Below are positions 7,924 to 15,277 of a stretch of 64,000 nucleotides of DNA, piece after piece. Position numbers and translations under genes: made by a program. The notes under the pieces were generated by a model, which saw only the letters and a program-made list of their open reading frames with translations, was not told where the DNA came from and did not search any database. Origin of the DNA: Anaerolineaceae bacterium. Its GTDB lineage: Bacteria; Chloroflexota; Anaerolineae; Aggregatilineales; Phototrophicaceae. The stretch's first letter is position 1. Every line of letters starts with the position of its first letter. Where the stretch lies: assembly GCA_020634135.1 (NCBI GenBank), contig JACKCG010000001.1, positions 806,001 to 870,000 on the forward strand, written 5' to 3'.

Positions 7924-9204
7924 TTATTGCGCTGGCACAACATAAAGCGTGATAGACTGACCTGGAAACGTCACGATGTCAGCTTCAGAAACCGTCATAT
8001 CATCTAATGGTTCTGCTTCATGTTCAGCATCAAAGCGCCATACCTGTGCTACCCCACCCGGGGTGAAATTCTCCAGTTGAATCTGCCGCTGCTGCTCAAC
8101 ATCCGACAAATTGATGATGACTAAAGTCAGTGTGCCATCCTCGCGCAGCGCCGCATATATCGTGACATCATTATCCGGCGACTCGCTGAACACGAGTTCG
8201 CTGCCAAACTGCTGGTAGAGCTGGTAAACGTAATAGGTTGGGCGAACCGAATACCGATCAATCAGACCAAAACCTGATTGAGTCGCTGCCAGCGCGAAGT
8301 AGTTCACAATCTCTACTTGTTTTCGGATAAACCTCCCCAGAACATCAGCCCACCAGATTGCGTTATAAAACGAGTCAGGCGTTGCCACATTTCCGATACT
8401 GTTACTCCAGTGAGAATTCATCTCGGTGATAGCAACTGGCATATCGTGGCCGACAGCGTCACGAATATCCTGCCGGAGCAAGTCAATCATGCTATCAGCC
8501 TGGGGTGCGCTCAGACGCAATTCCTCGATAGACGTGCTGCTAGTCATCGTCAATGGAAATGGATAGCGGTGGATAGATACGATATCCACCAAATCACCAT
8601 TGGTCTTCAGGAATTCCTGTACCCATTCACGCATAACCTGAAGATAGTCAGGAGCGGCCTCGTCGGGCGCATACTGATGAACTTCCGGGCCGATCAGGAT
8701 AATATCCGGGTCTACAGCCAGCATCGCTTCCGCAAAAATCCGCCATTCTTCATTGAAGCGGGCAATCGTGTAATCGTCGTAAAGTGTCGGCTCATTGCCA
8801 ATGCTCCAATAGCGCACATCATAACCTTTTTCGATGTTCGCATAGCGCACCAGTTCAGCCGCCTGCTCCGGTGTGCCACCCTCTAGCCGTGCTGTGATGT
8901 ACGGCTCGGCATTCCAGGCCCGAACCTGGAGCATAAACAAGTCGAGTTGTTCGGGTCGGATATTGTTCTGGTCGCCCCAGTTCCCAGCGGGGAAGCGCAG
9001 CAGCGTCAGGCCGGAATTGACGGCTTCGCTTGCCATGTCCATGCTCACGAGCGCCCAGGGACCGTAGTTAGCGCCGTATACATAGGGGTTAATTTCGCCA
9101 AGCAACTGCCCAGCATCCACGCGCAGCACCTTTACATCGTCCTGGGCGGCAGACGGCATGATAAAAACAAGCATTAGTCCGACAAGCAGCAGAAACCGTT
9201 TCAT
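7924..9204 (-). CDS. Secreted clan GH-A glycoside hydrolase (GH51/GH39/GH79-like)
   Basis: Exported protein of 426 residues. Residues 1-20 are a signal peptide ending in SAAQ. The catalytic barrel shows GANYGPW and LRFPAGNWGD near the N-terminus, the acid/base Glu138 in YWSIGNEP, and the nucleophile Glu261 in AITEMNSHW. A C-terminal beta-rich region (~330-426) resembles the beta-sandwich of arabinofuranosidase-like enzymes. The layout is closest to GH51/GH39 relatives; the exact family and substrate are not settled. Its ATG overlaps the preceding stop (TGATG), indicating translational coupling with the GH5-like gene. It probably trims polysaccharide outside the cell. Confidence 0.75.
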   Translation of the reverse strand: MKRFLLLVGLMLVFIMPSAAQDDVKVLRVDAGQLLGEINPYVYGANYGPWALVSMDMASEAVNSGLTLLRFPAGNWGDQNNIRPEQLDLFMLQVRAWNAEPYITARLEGGTPEQAAELVRYANIEKGYDVRYWSIGNEPTLYDDYTIARFNEEWRIFAEAMLAVDPDIILIGPEVHQYAPDEAAPDYLQVMREWVQEFLKTNGDLVDIVSIHRYPFPLTMTSSTSIEELRLSAPQADSMIDLLRQDIRDAVGHDMPVAITEMNSHWSNSIGNVATPDSFYNAIWWADVLGRFIRKQVEIVNYFALAATQSGFGLIDRYSVRPTYYVYQLYQQFGSELVFSESPDNDVTIYAALREDGTLTLVIINLSDVEQQRQIQLENFTPGGVAQVWRFDAEHEAEPLDDMTVSEADIVTFPGQSITLYVVPAQ

Positions 9205-10436
9205 CAGTCCCCCTCGTACTGGGATAAATACTGCTGGTAAAGACGAACAGTATGGGCAGCAGGAGTGGTATAAAATTCGTTGGGCGACACATCCAGAACA
9301 ACCTGCCGCGCCGGATTCGCATGAACAACTGGCTTTGTTTTTGCAAAAGCGCGAATGGCTTCAGCGTGTGGCTTGAGAGAGCCATCAGGCCGTACCAGAC
9401 CAAAGAAGCGCTCATGTTTCGATTCTTTGCAGGGCGGTTTTCCCCAGAGTTCTTCGACATAGTCTGCAAAGCACCAAAGCATCGCGCCAGTCGCCCCGAC
9501 TTCCACCAATTTCGGCAACACAGCGGCTACATAAGCGGCCAGGTCTTCTTCGGAAGCCATGAACTGCGTGCGTGGTTCACCATAGGCTGTCCACTCCCAT
9601 ACTTCAGAGGGTTTACCTGGTGTATTGGTGCAACCACCCCATTCCTCCATGAGAGTCGGTTTGCCACAGAGGGCCGATACCAGAGCGCAGGTGTAGGGCA
9701 CCAGATCAGGGTCAAGATTGTGCCGCGACCAGGGCAGGTACATGGGATAACCGTGCATGACGGCGACATCAGTTTCAGCAAAGACCTGATCTACTCGCAG
9801 GCCATTATCTTCGTGCAGGCTGGCAACATGCAGGCCACAGGTGACGGGATGCTGGTCGTCAATAGACTTGATCAAATCAGTCATCTCGCGCACCCAGGCG
9901 CGCCCGGCGTCGGAATCAGGCGGCCAGGCAAAGAGATCGGGTTCATTACCCAGGTTCCACATCCAGACACCCGGATGGTCTTTAAGCGCCATAACCACAG
10001 TTTTTAGCAGTAACCGGCTGGCGGCAAGCGCAACCGGGTCGGAAAACATATTCCGGTAGCCGCCTGTTACAATCTCTCCGCCACTTACAAGCTGCTTAAA
10101 GTAGCGTGCTGGCGGGGAAGCCTTTTCATCCAACAGCCATCCCGGTGCCCAGTTTGGCCCGCTCATGTGACCGGTGAAGAATGTGACATCCAAACCCAAA
10201 CCGTTTTCAACAGCAATATCGCATACCGTTTCCAGATTCTTCAGGCAGGCAGCCGATACCACATCGGGCGACGGCTGCCAGTCATCCCACAACAAGAACA
10301 AGCGCACAACATTCATGCCAATATCGGCGATGAGGGCAAATTCGTCCCGCACTTCAGCAACGTCAAAGTCTGACCACCAGTACATTGCCTTGCGACGCGG
10401 CCAATAATTGACCCCCAGAACAAATGGCCGTGACAT
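9204..10436 (-). CDS. Clan GH-A glycoside hydrolase (GH5/mannanase-like)
   Basis: 410 residues, no signal peptide, so probably cytosolic. The N-terminus FVLGVNYWPRRKAMYWWSDFD and MNVVRLFLLWDDWQP resemble GH5/GH2-type barrels. The acid/base is Glu165 in MWNLGNEPDLF, and the nucleophile is Glu264 or Glu265 in TLMEEWGG. The start codon overlaps the permease stop (TAATG) and the stop overlaps the next start, so it lies in a tightly coupled cluster. Predicted role: cleavage of imported beta-linked oligosaccharides such as manno- or gluco-oligomers. The precise family is uncertain. Confidence 0.75.
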   Translation of the reverse strand: MSRPFVLGVNYWPRRKAMYWWSDFDVAEVRDEFALIADIGMNVVRLFLLWDDWQPSPDVVSAACLKNLETVCDIAVENGLGLDVTFFTGHMSGPNWAPGWLLDEKASPPARYFKQLVSGGEIVTGGYRNMFSDPVALAASRLLLKTVVMALKDHPGVWMWNLGNEPDLFAWPPDSDAGRAWVREMTDLIKSIDDQHPVTCGLHVASLHEDNGLRVDQVFAETDVAVMHGYPMYLPWSRHNLDPDLVPYTCALVSALCGKPTLMEEWGGCTNTPGKPSEVWEWTAYGEPRTQFMASEEDLAAYVAAVLPKLVEVGATGAMLWCFADYVEELWGKPPCKESKHERFFGLVRPDGSLKPHAEAIRAFAKTKPVVHANPARQVVLDVSPNEFYTTPAAHTVRLYQQYLSQYEGD

Positions 10437-11515
10437 TATTTTTCCACACCCGTGATGACAATGCCGCGCATGAACACTTTTTGAGCGAGGAAGAAAATGA
10501 CCAGCGGCAGCACCATCGCCATAAGCGATGTCGCCTGAACCAGTTCAGGATGCGGGCTGTATTGAAAGTTGAAGATTTGCACACCAACCGAGATTGGTTG
10601 GAGTTCGGGTTTGCCCAACAAGTAAATCAGTGGCCCGAAGAAATCATTCCACGCGAAAACGAAGTGGAAAATACCCACCGCGATAATCGCTGCCCAGGAC
10701 TGTGGGATAATTACCGAAGTGAGAATGCGGAACGGTCCGGCGCCATCAATCATGGCCGCTTCATCCAATTCTCGTGGCAGAGTCATGAAATACTGGCGAA
10801 GCAGGAAAACATTGTAGGCATTGGCAAAGAAATGCGGCACAATCAGCGGCAACCAGGTACCGACCCACCCTATTGAAGCAAAAAACGCATAGGTCGGAAT
10901 CAGCGTCACCTGACTAGGTAAAATGATGGTGCCAATCAGGATGATGAAGAGAATATTCTTGCCGGGGATCGGGAAACGCGCAAAAGCATAGGCTACCGAG
11001 ATACAGGACAACAACGTGCCTATCATGCCAACTACCGCGATCACCAGCGTGTTTCCAAACATACGTGGGAAGTTTGCTGCTTCCCATGCCGTTGGGTAGT
11101 TCTCAAAATATGGGCTGAATTCCTGGACTTCCGAGAGTAACCGCCAGTTACCATCCCAGTCAATTAACCCGGCATCCGGGTTGGCCGGATCAATAAATTG
11201 GCTGGCCTGACGTCCCTTCTTGACCAGTGCCCATTGCTGCACACCATCATCGGTTGGCACTTCAACAATGGGATATTCCTTGTCTTCATAGGTGTAAGTA
11301 ATCGGAATGAGGGGAAGGACAGACGAATCCTGGGTCAGTGCCAGCATATCGCTGCTGCGGAGCGAAATCAGCACCATGTTTCCGAATGGCAGCAGGTAGA
11401 CGATCAACAGCATGAAAGCAAAGAGAGTAACAAGCGCTTTGATAGCAAAACCACGAAGCTGGCGGGAATAGAAGGGAGATGTATTGACGGAGCGCGAGAT
11501 TGAATTACCGGCCAT
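10436..11515 (-). CDS. CUT1 sugar ABC transporter permease, MalG-like
   Basis: Inner-membrane permease of 359 residues. The EAA loop is ELDEAAMIDGAGPFRILTSVIIP and the C-terminus ends with FFLAQKVFMRGIVITG, both typical of MalG. ATG 11515 was chosen because GGGGGAG lies upstream; an upstream in-frame start at 11572 would overlap the partner permease. An unusually long loop (~residues 55-130, DSSVLPLIPITYTYEDKEYP onwards) separates helices 1 and 2, as in MalG proteins with a large extracytoplasmic insert. One base separates it from the MalF-like gene. Confidence 0.9.
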   Translation of the reverse strand: MAGNSISRSVNTSPFYSRQLRGFAIKALVTLFAFMLLIVYLLPFGNMVLISLRSSDMLALTQDSSVLPLIPITYTYEDKEYPIVEVPTDDGVQQWALVKKGRQASQFIDPANPDAGLIDWDGNWRLLSEVQEFSPYFENYPTAWEAANFPRMFGNTLVIAVVGMIGTLLSCISVAYAFARFPIPGKNILFIILIGTIILPSQVTLIPTYAFFASIGWVGTWLPLIVPHFFANAYNVFLLRQYFMTLPRELDEAAMIDGAGPFRILTSVIIPQSWAAIIAVGIFHFVFAWNDFFGPLIYLLGKPELQPISVGVQIFNFQYSPHPELVQATSLMAMVLPLVIFFLAQKVFMRGIVITGVEK

Positions 11516-11516
11516 T

Positions 11517-12467
11517 TTATAGGTCTCCCCCAGAGTAATACACCCAACGGCGTGAGGTTGCAAAAATCCCAATGGTTAATAGCAGCCCGATGGCGAACAG
11601 GAACCAGGCCAGCGCGGCGGCATACCCCATATCGAAGAACTGGAACGCCGTCCGGTACAGGTGTAAATTGATAAAGTTCGTGTCTGGATTGGAACGGGTC
11701 GTGCTGGATAGCACAAACGGCACGACAAAATACTGCATCAACCCGATAGTTGTCAGCACCAGGTTATACAAAATCACCGGTGAAATCATCGGGAATGTAA
11801 TCTTGCGGAATTTCGTAAACGGCCCTGCCCCATCCACATCAGCAGCCTCGTACAGTTCAGTCGGAACGCCCTGCATAGAGGCAAGCATGGTTAACATAGC
11901 GTTGCCGACACCCCACAACCCGATCAAAACCATCGCTGAATGAATCCAGGCACTATCGAACAGCCAGTTGGGCGGATCCACAAACCCTATTAACCTTAAG
12001 AGCCGGTTCAGCCAACCGGTTTGCCCATTCAGGAATGACTGCCAGATGAATATCCCGGAAATGGCCGGAACCATATAAGGCATGTAAAACAAGACCCGCA
12101 ATATCGGTTTACCAACCACGTGCTTGGAATTCAGCATTGCCGCCAGCGCCAGGGGAAACAGAATAGACACAGGCAGTGCGATCAGCCCGAATTTGATAGT
12201 CACTCCTAATGATTGGAGCGTAATCGGATCAGTGACCAGAGTCTGCCAGTTTTTCAGGCCGATGAAGTGCATCTCCTCCCCGATTTTGAAATCCATAAAA
12301 CTAAAAAGAAGTGATGCCGCAATTGGAAACGCGGTGAACAGAGTGAACCCTACGATCCAGGGCGACAGGAATACCCATCCCCAGAAGCGCTGCCGCTTCT
12401 CAATTGACCAGGCACGAGGTGCATTTTGCGCCGCCGCCACCCCAGCCGAGGCGGATTGTGAATTCAT
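11517..12467 (-). CDS. CUT1 sugar ABC transporter permease, MalF-like
   Basis: Inner-membrane permease of 316 residues. The N-terminal Ala/Ser/Gln-rich cytosolic tail is followed by RFWGWVFLSPWIVGFTLFTAFPI, a common MalF first helix. The EAA loop reads ELYEAADVDGAGPFTKFRKITFPMI. It follows the binding-protein gene after a hairpin and is followed by the MalG-like gene. With both it forms a CUT1 importer; the ATPase is missing, which is usual for CUT1 systems that share a MsmK/MalK-type ATPase. Confidence 0.92.
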   Translation of the reverse strand: MNSQSASAGVAAAQNAPRAWSIEKRQRFWGWVFLSPWIVGFTLFTAFPIAASLLFSFMDFKIGEEMHFIGLKNWQTLVTDPITLQSLGVTIKFGLIALPVSILFPLALAAMLNSKHVVGKPILRVLFYMPYMVPAISGIFIWQSFLNGQTGWLNRLLRLIGFVDPPNWLFDSAWIHSAMVLIGLWGVGNAMLTMLASMQGVPTELYEAADVDGAGPFTKFRKITFPMISPVILYNLVLTTIGLMQYFVVPFVLSSTTRSNPDTNFINLHLYRTAFQFFDMGYAAALAWFLFAIGLLLTIGIFATSRRWVYYSGGDL

Positions 12468-12506
12468 ATTAAACCATCCTTAAAAATACTCTCGCGAACA
12501 AGGTGG

Positions 12507-12534
12507 AGGCAGCCACCCATTTCGATGGCTGCCT
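12507..12534 (-). other. Intercistronic stem-loop after the sugar-binding-protein gene
   Basis: On the minus strand AGGCAGCCA pairs perfectly with TGGCTGCCT around a 10-base loop. No T-run follows. Its position between the receptor and permease genes is like that of the malE-malF hairpin, which protects the upstream mRNA and lowers permease expression. Confidence 0.55.
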
Positions 12535-12546
12535 AACCTTTATATT

Positions 12547-13920
12547 TTAGGAACCACTGGCTTCATCTACAATCGCCTGGAGATCGGCTTGTAGCTTGTC
12601 GAATTCAGCGTCAATGTCAAGATCGGCACCGGCATCGCCGCGCAGCACGGCAGCAAAATCCGAGAACCGCTGCTGGCCCTTGGCAAAGCCCGGATACCAG
12701 GATTCGTGATGCGGGATCGGGGCATAGTCAATGCTAGGTGCCACGACCGACCAGTTATTCACGCTTGGATAGATTTCGGCCTTCGCCTGGATCCCGGCTT
12801 CCTGCAGTTCGGGGCGGCCAGCATATGCGCCGTAGGCCGTCAGCAGAGGGAGCGCGCCTTCGCCAGTCAGGTACTGGAGAACCGTGAAGGCTGCTTCGGG
12901 ATTCGCGGAATCTTTGTGAATATGGAAGGTATCCAGGTCAATCGGAGCATAGGTGTTGCCCTCGTAGGACGGGATTACAGCCAGGTCCCAGTTCGCATCC
13001 AGGTCACCCAGGCAGCAGGTGTACCACAGCATGACGCGGGTCATGGCGATGTTGCCAGAGGCAAATGCATGTGGCTGGAACAGATCGCTGTTGATGTACG
13101 TGGCGCTGGGCATGAAGTGGTCAACCCAAATCGCATTCCACATCCAACGGGCATGTTCACGCCAGTATTCGGGCAGAACCACCTGACCGTCTTCGTTGAC
13201 GATTGCGGCACCGCCAAAGGTCGAGAAGTCGGAGCGGATTGTATCCCACTGGTGATCGAAACCGAACTGGACGATATTGCTGGGGTCAAAGCCTTCCATG
13301 GTGGCATCATTACCACTGGCATCAACCGTCAGAATCTTGGCGATTTCTGCTACAGTGTTGAAGTCCCAGGGCATTTCCGTGCCATCTGGCATGATATAAG
13401 GCGCACCGAATTCGGTGGGCGGGTAATTCAGGCCGGCTTCGTCGAACAGGTCAGCATTGTAGTAAATCAAGCCGGGATAAACGGCGAAGGGCAGACCAAC
13501 CAGCGCATCACCTTCCCGATAGGATTCGATCAGGGCATCAGAGAACTGGGTCAGATCATAGCCGGTTGCATCAACCAGGGGCTGAATATCCAGCCACTGT
13601 CCGGCAAACTGGTTACGACCGGTCACGCCCACCGGGCCGACAATGTCGGGGGGGGTCTGGGCAGCAATCAGGGTGCTGAGGACATCAGGCGCGGTCTGGT
13701 TGTTACCAGCGTAGCTGATAACAAGCTCAATTTCGTTCTGGCTGGCATTGAAATCGGCAGCGACCTGATCCTGAATGGCCTGCTGTTCCGGCTGGGTGCC
13801 CGTGCCGAGACCGACGAACCAGGTCACGACAATCTTATCCTGTGCGGCAATTGGGAGCGCTCCCAGTACCAGCGCCAGAATAAGGCCTACTACCATAACA
13901 CGTACTACATTTTTAGACAT
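12547..13920 (-). CDS. Sugar ABC transporter substrate-binding protein (family 1)
   Basis: Secreted receptor of 457 residues, a normal length. Residues 1-27 are a signal peptide ending PIAAQD, without a lipobox cysteine. Family-1 features include IVVTWFVGLGTG at the mature N-terminus, the hinge-region PFAVYPGLIYYNADLFDEAG, and a C-terminal helical region with QRFSDFAAVLRGDA. It is the first transporter gene after the LacI-type regulator. A perfect copy of the palindrome TGGGAGCGCTCCCA lies inside its signal-peptide codons (13852-13865), suggesting direct repression. The ligand is probably an oligosaccharide, judged from the hydrolases that follow. Confidence 0.93.
   Translation of the reverse strand: MSKNVVRVMVVGLILALVLGALPIAAQDKIVVTWFVGLGTGTQPEQQAIQDQVAADFNASQNEIELVISYAGNNQTAPDVLSTLIAAQTPPDIVGPVGVTGRNQFAGQWLDIQPLVDATGYDLTQFSDALIESYREGDALVGLPFAVYPGLIYYNADLFDEAGLNYPPTEFGAPYIMPDGTEMPWDFNTVAEIAKILTVDASGNDATMEGFDPSNIVQFGFDHQWDTIRSDFSTFGGAAIVNEDGQVVLPEYWREHARWMWNAIWVDHFMPSATYINSDLFQPHAFASGNIAMTRVMLWYTCCLGDLDANWDLAVIPSYEGNTYAPIDLDTFHIHKDSANPEAAFTVLQYLTGEGALPLLTAYGAYAGRPELQEAGIQAKAEIYPSVNNWSVVAPSIDYAPIPHHESWYPGFAKGQQRFSDFAAVLRGDAGADLDIDAEFDKLQADLQAIVDEASGS
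13852..13865. promoter_or_regulatory. Intragenic LacI-family operator, second copy
   Basis: TGGGAGCGCTCCCA, identical to the copy at 15104-15117. It encodes part of the signal peptide (Gly-Ala-Leu-Pro) about 56 bases into the binding-protein gene. The same 14-mer is known as the CelR operator of cellulose-using actinobacteria, whose repressor is also LacI-type. Confidence 0.65.
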
Positions 13921-14005
13921 CAGACAATTCCCTTTCGTAAATAGTCTAAAACTTGAGCGTTTGCTCGCGCAATTGAAGGATGAACTCTTCCGAATCGTAT
14001 TGTTG

Positions 14006-15052
14006 TCAAATACCCTCCTTCATGCTATGCAATGTGTCTTTTTGTGTACCGCACGACTCGCGAATCACGAGTTGTGTTGGTAACAGAATTTGTTGGGGGT
14101 TCTCTACGACCTTATCAATCAGGTCAAGCAGCAGGCTCACGGCCCGCATCCCCTTCTCCTGGATCGGGTGGCGCATCGTAGTCAGCGGCGGAACAGTCTG
14201 CAATGCCACGTCCAGATCATCAAAACCGACAACGGCGATGTCATCAGGAACTCGCATCCCTGCTTCATTGATAGCCTCTATGACCCCCTGCGCTGTTGTA
14301 TCGCCTGCCGCGAAGACCGCATCCAAATGACGAGGTAAGAGCGTCTTCATAGCCTCGTAGCCATACTCGTGCGAGAAATTCCCCTCAGCAATAAAATCGG
14401 GGTCAACAGGAAGCCCGGCTTCTTCAAGAGCCAGGCGATACCCTGCCAGGCGGTCACGACCATCAGCGATATTCAGATGCCCGGTCACATGCCCAATCCG
14501 GCGATAACCGCCCTCAATCAGGTGCTGCACCATCAGTTTTGATGCACTCAGGTTATCAATGGACACATAACTGATACGGTCTTTGACGGAATCCGCCGGG
14601 CGCTCCACGCTGACAGTGACATGCCCCATCTCCAGGACTTGATTTACAATCGGGTCGTCAAGCTGAATGGAACAGAGAATCATGCCATCTACAAGACGAT
14701 TCCTGGTGATGCGGTGAGCAAATTGCTCGCGGGTTTCACTGTCGTTCTGGAGCATAAGGAGCATGGCGTTATCGCGCGCGGCGATCATTTCGCTCATTCC
14801 CTGGAGCAATTGAGGATAGTAAGAGTTGTTGCCGAAAAAGACGTTAATTGATTGGGGAACAACAATGCCGATAACATTCGTGCGCCGAGTAACCATCGCC
14901 CGCGCCATCGGATTCGGGATATACCCTTCCCGATTAATGATAGACCATACGCGAGAGCGTGTTTTCTCGCTCACGTTGGGATCATTATTGATCACACGTG
15001 AGACGGTTGAGCGGGAAACCCCGGCTTTTTCCGCAATATCTTCGAGCCGCAT
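14006..15052 (-). CDS. LacI-family transcriptional regulator
   Basis: DNA-binding sugar-responsive repressor, 348 residues. Residues 1-50 form the LacI helix-turn-helix (LEDIAEKAGVSRSTVSRVINN) and hinge helix (PNPMARAM). Residues 60-340 form a periplasmic-binding-like effector domain (NVIGIVVPQS, GFDDLDVALQTVPPLTT). It is the first gene of the sugar operon, with a promoter and a palindromic operator upstream, so it is likely autoregulated. Homology to CelR/CcpA-like members and the operator sequence suggest a beta-glucan or cellobiose-type inducer, but that is inference. Confidence 0.93.
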   Translation of the reverse strand: MRLEDIAEKAGVSRSTVSRVINNDPNVSEKTRSRVWSIINREGYIPNPMARAMVTRRTNVIGIVVPQSINVFFGNNSYYPQLLQGMSEMIAARDNAMLLMLQNDSETREQFAHRITRNRLVDGMILCSIQLDDPIVNQVLEMGHVTVSVERPADSVKDRISYVSIDNLSASKLMVQHLIEGGYRRIGHVTGHLNIADGRDRLAGYRLALEEAGLPVDPDFIAEGNFSHEYGYEAMKTLLPRHLDAVFAAGDTTAQGVIEAINEAGMRVPDDIAVVGFDDLDVALQTVPPLTTMRHPIQEKGMRAVSLLLDLIDKVVENPQQILLPTQLVIRESCGTQKDTLHSMKEGI

Positions 15053-15103
15053 GATAATTAATCTTTAGAATCTATCAAAATAAAATCATCTCAAACGGGA
15101 GTA

Positions 15104-15117
15104 TGGGAGCGCTCCCA
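15104..15117. promoter_or_regulatory. LacI-family operator downstream of the repressor promoter
   Basis: Perfect 14-bp palindrome TGGGAGCGCTCCCA with the central CG typical of LacI-family sites. It begins 9 bases past the -10 element, so a bound repressor would sit at about +3 to +16 and block initiation. Confidence 0.75.
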
Positions 15118-15126
15118 TTTATCCCT

Positions 15127-15155
15127 AATGTAAATCTAATTTTCGGATTTGTCAA
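15127..15155 (-). promoter_or_regulatory. Sigma-70-type promoter of the LacI-headed sugar operon
   Basis: On the minus strand TTGACA (15155-15150) and TACATT (15132-15127) are separated by exactly 17 bases. Start of transcription would be near 15120, just before the palindromic operator. This is the best consensus promoter in the window. Confidence 0.7.
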
Positions 15156-15277
15156 ATACGATTCATATATTTTACACAATGCCAAGAGGATTCCAGGCAT
15201 TAAAAAGAGCAGCAATCACCAGACCACTGCTCCATTCACCCCGGTTGAATCACCTATAAAACATCCGAATTTACAGG

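Noticed and set aside
12706..13944. Long open frame (412 codons) on the plus strand antisense to the sugar-binding-protein gene
   Set aside because: It lies entirely against a convincing gene, has no recognisable family, and arises from codon usage of the real gene.
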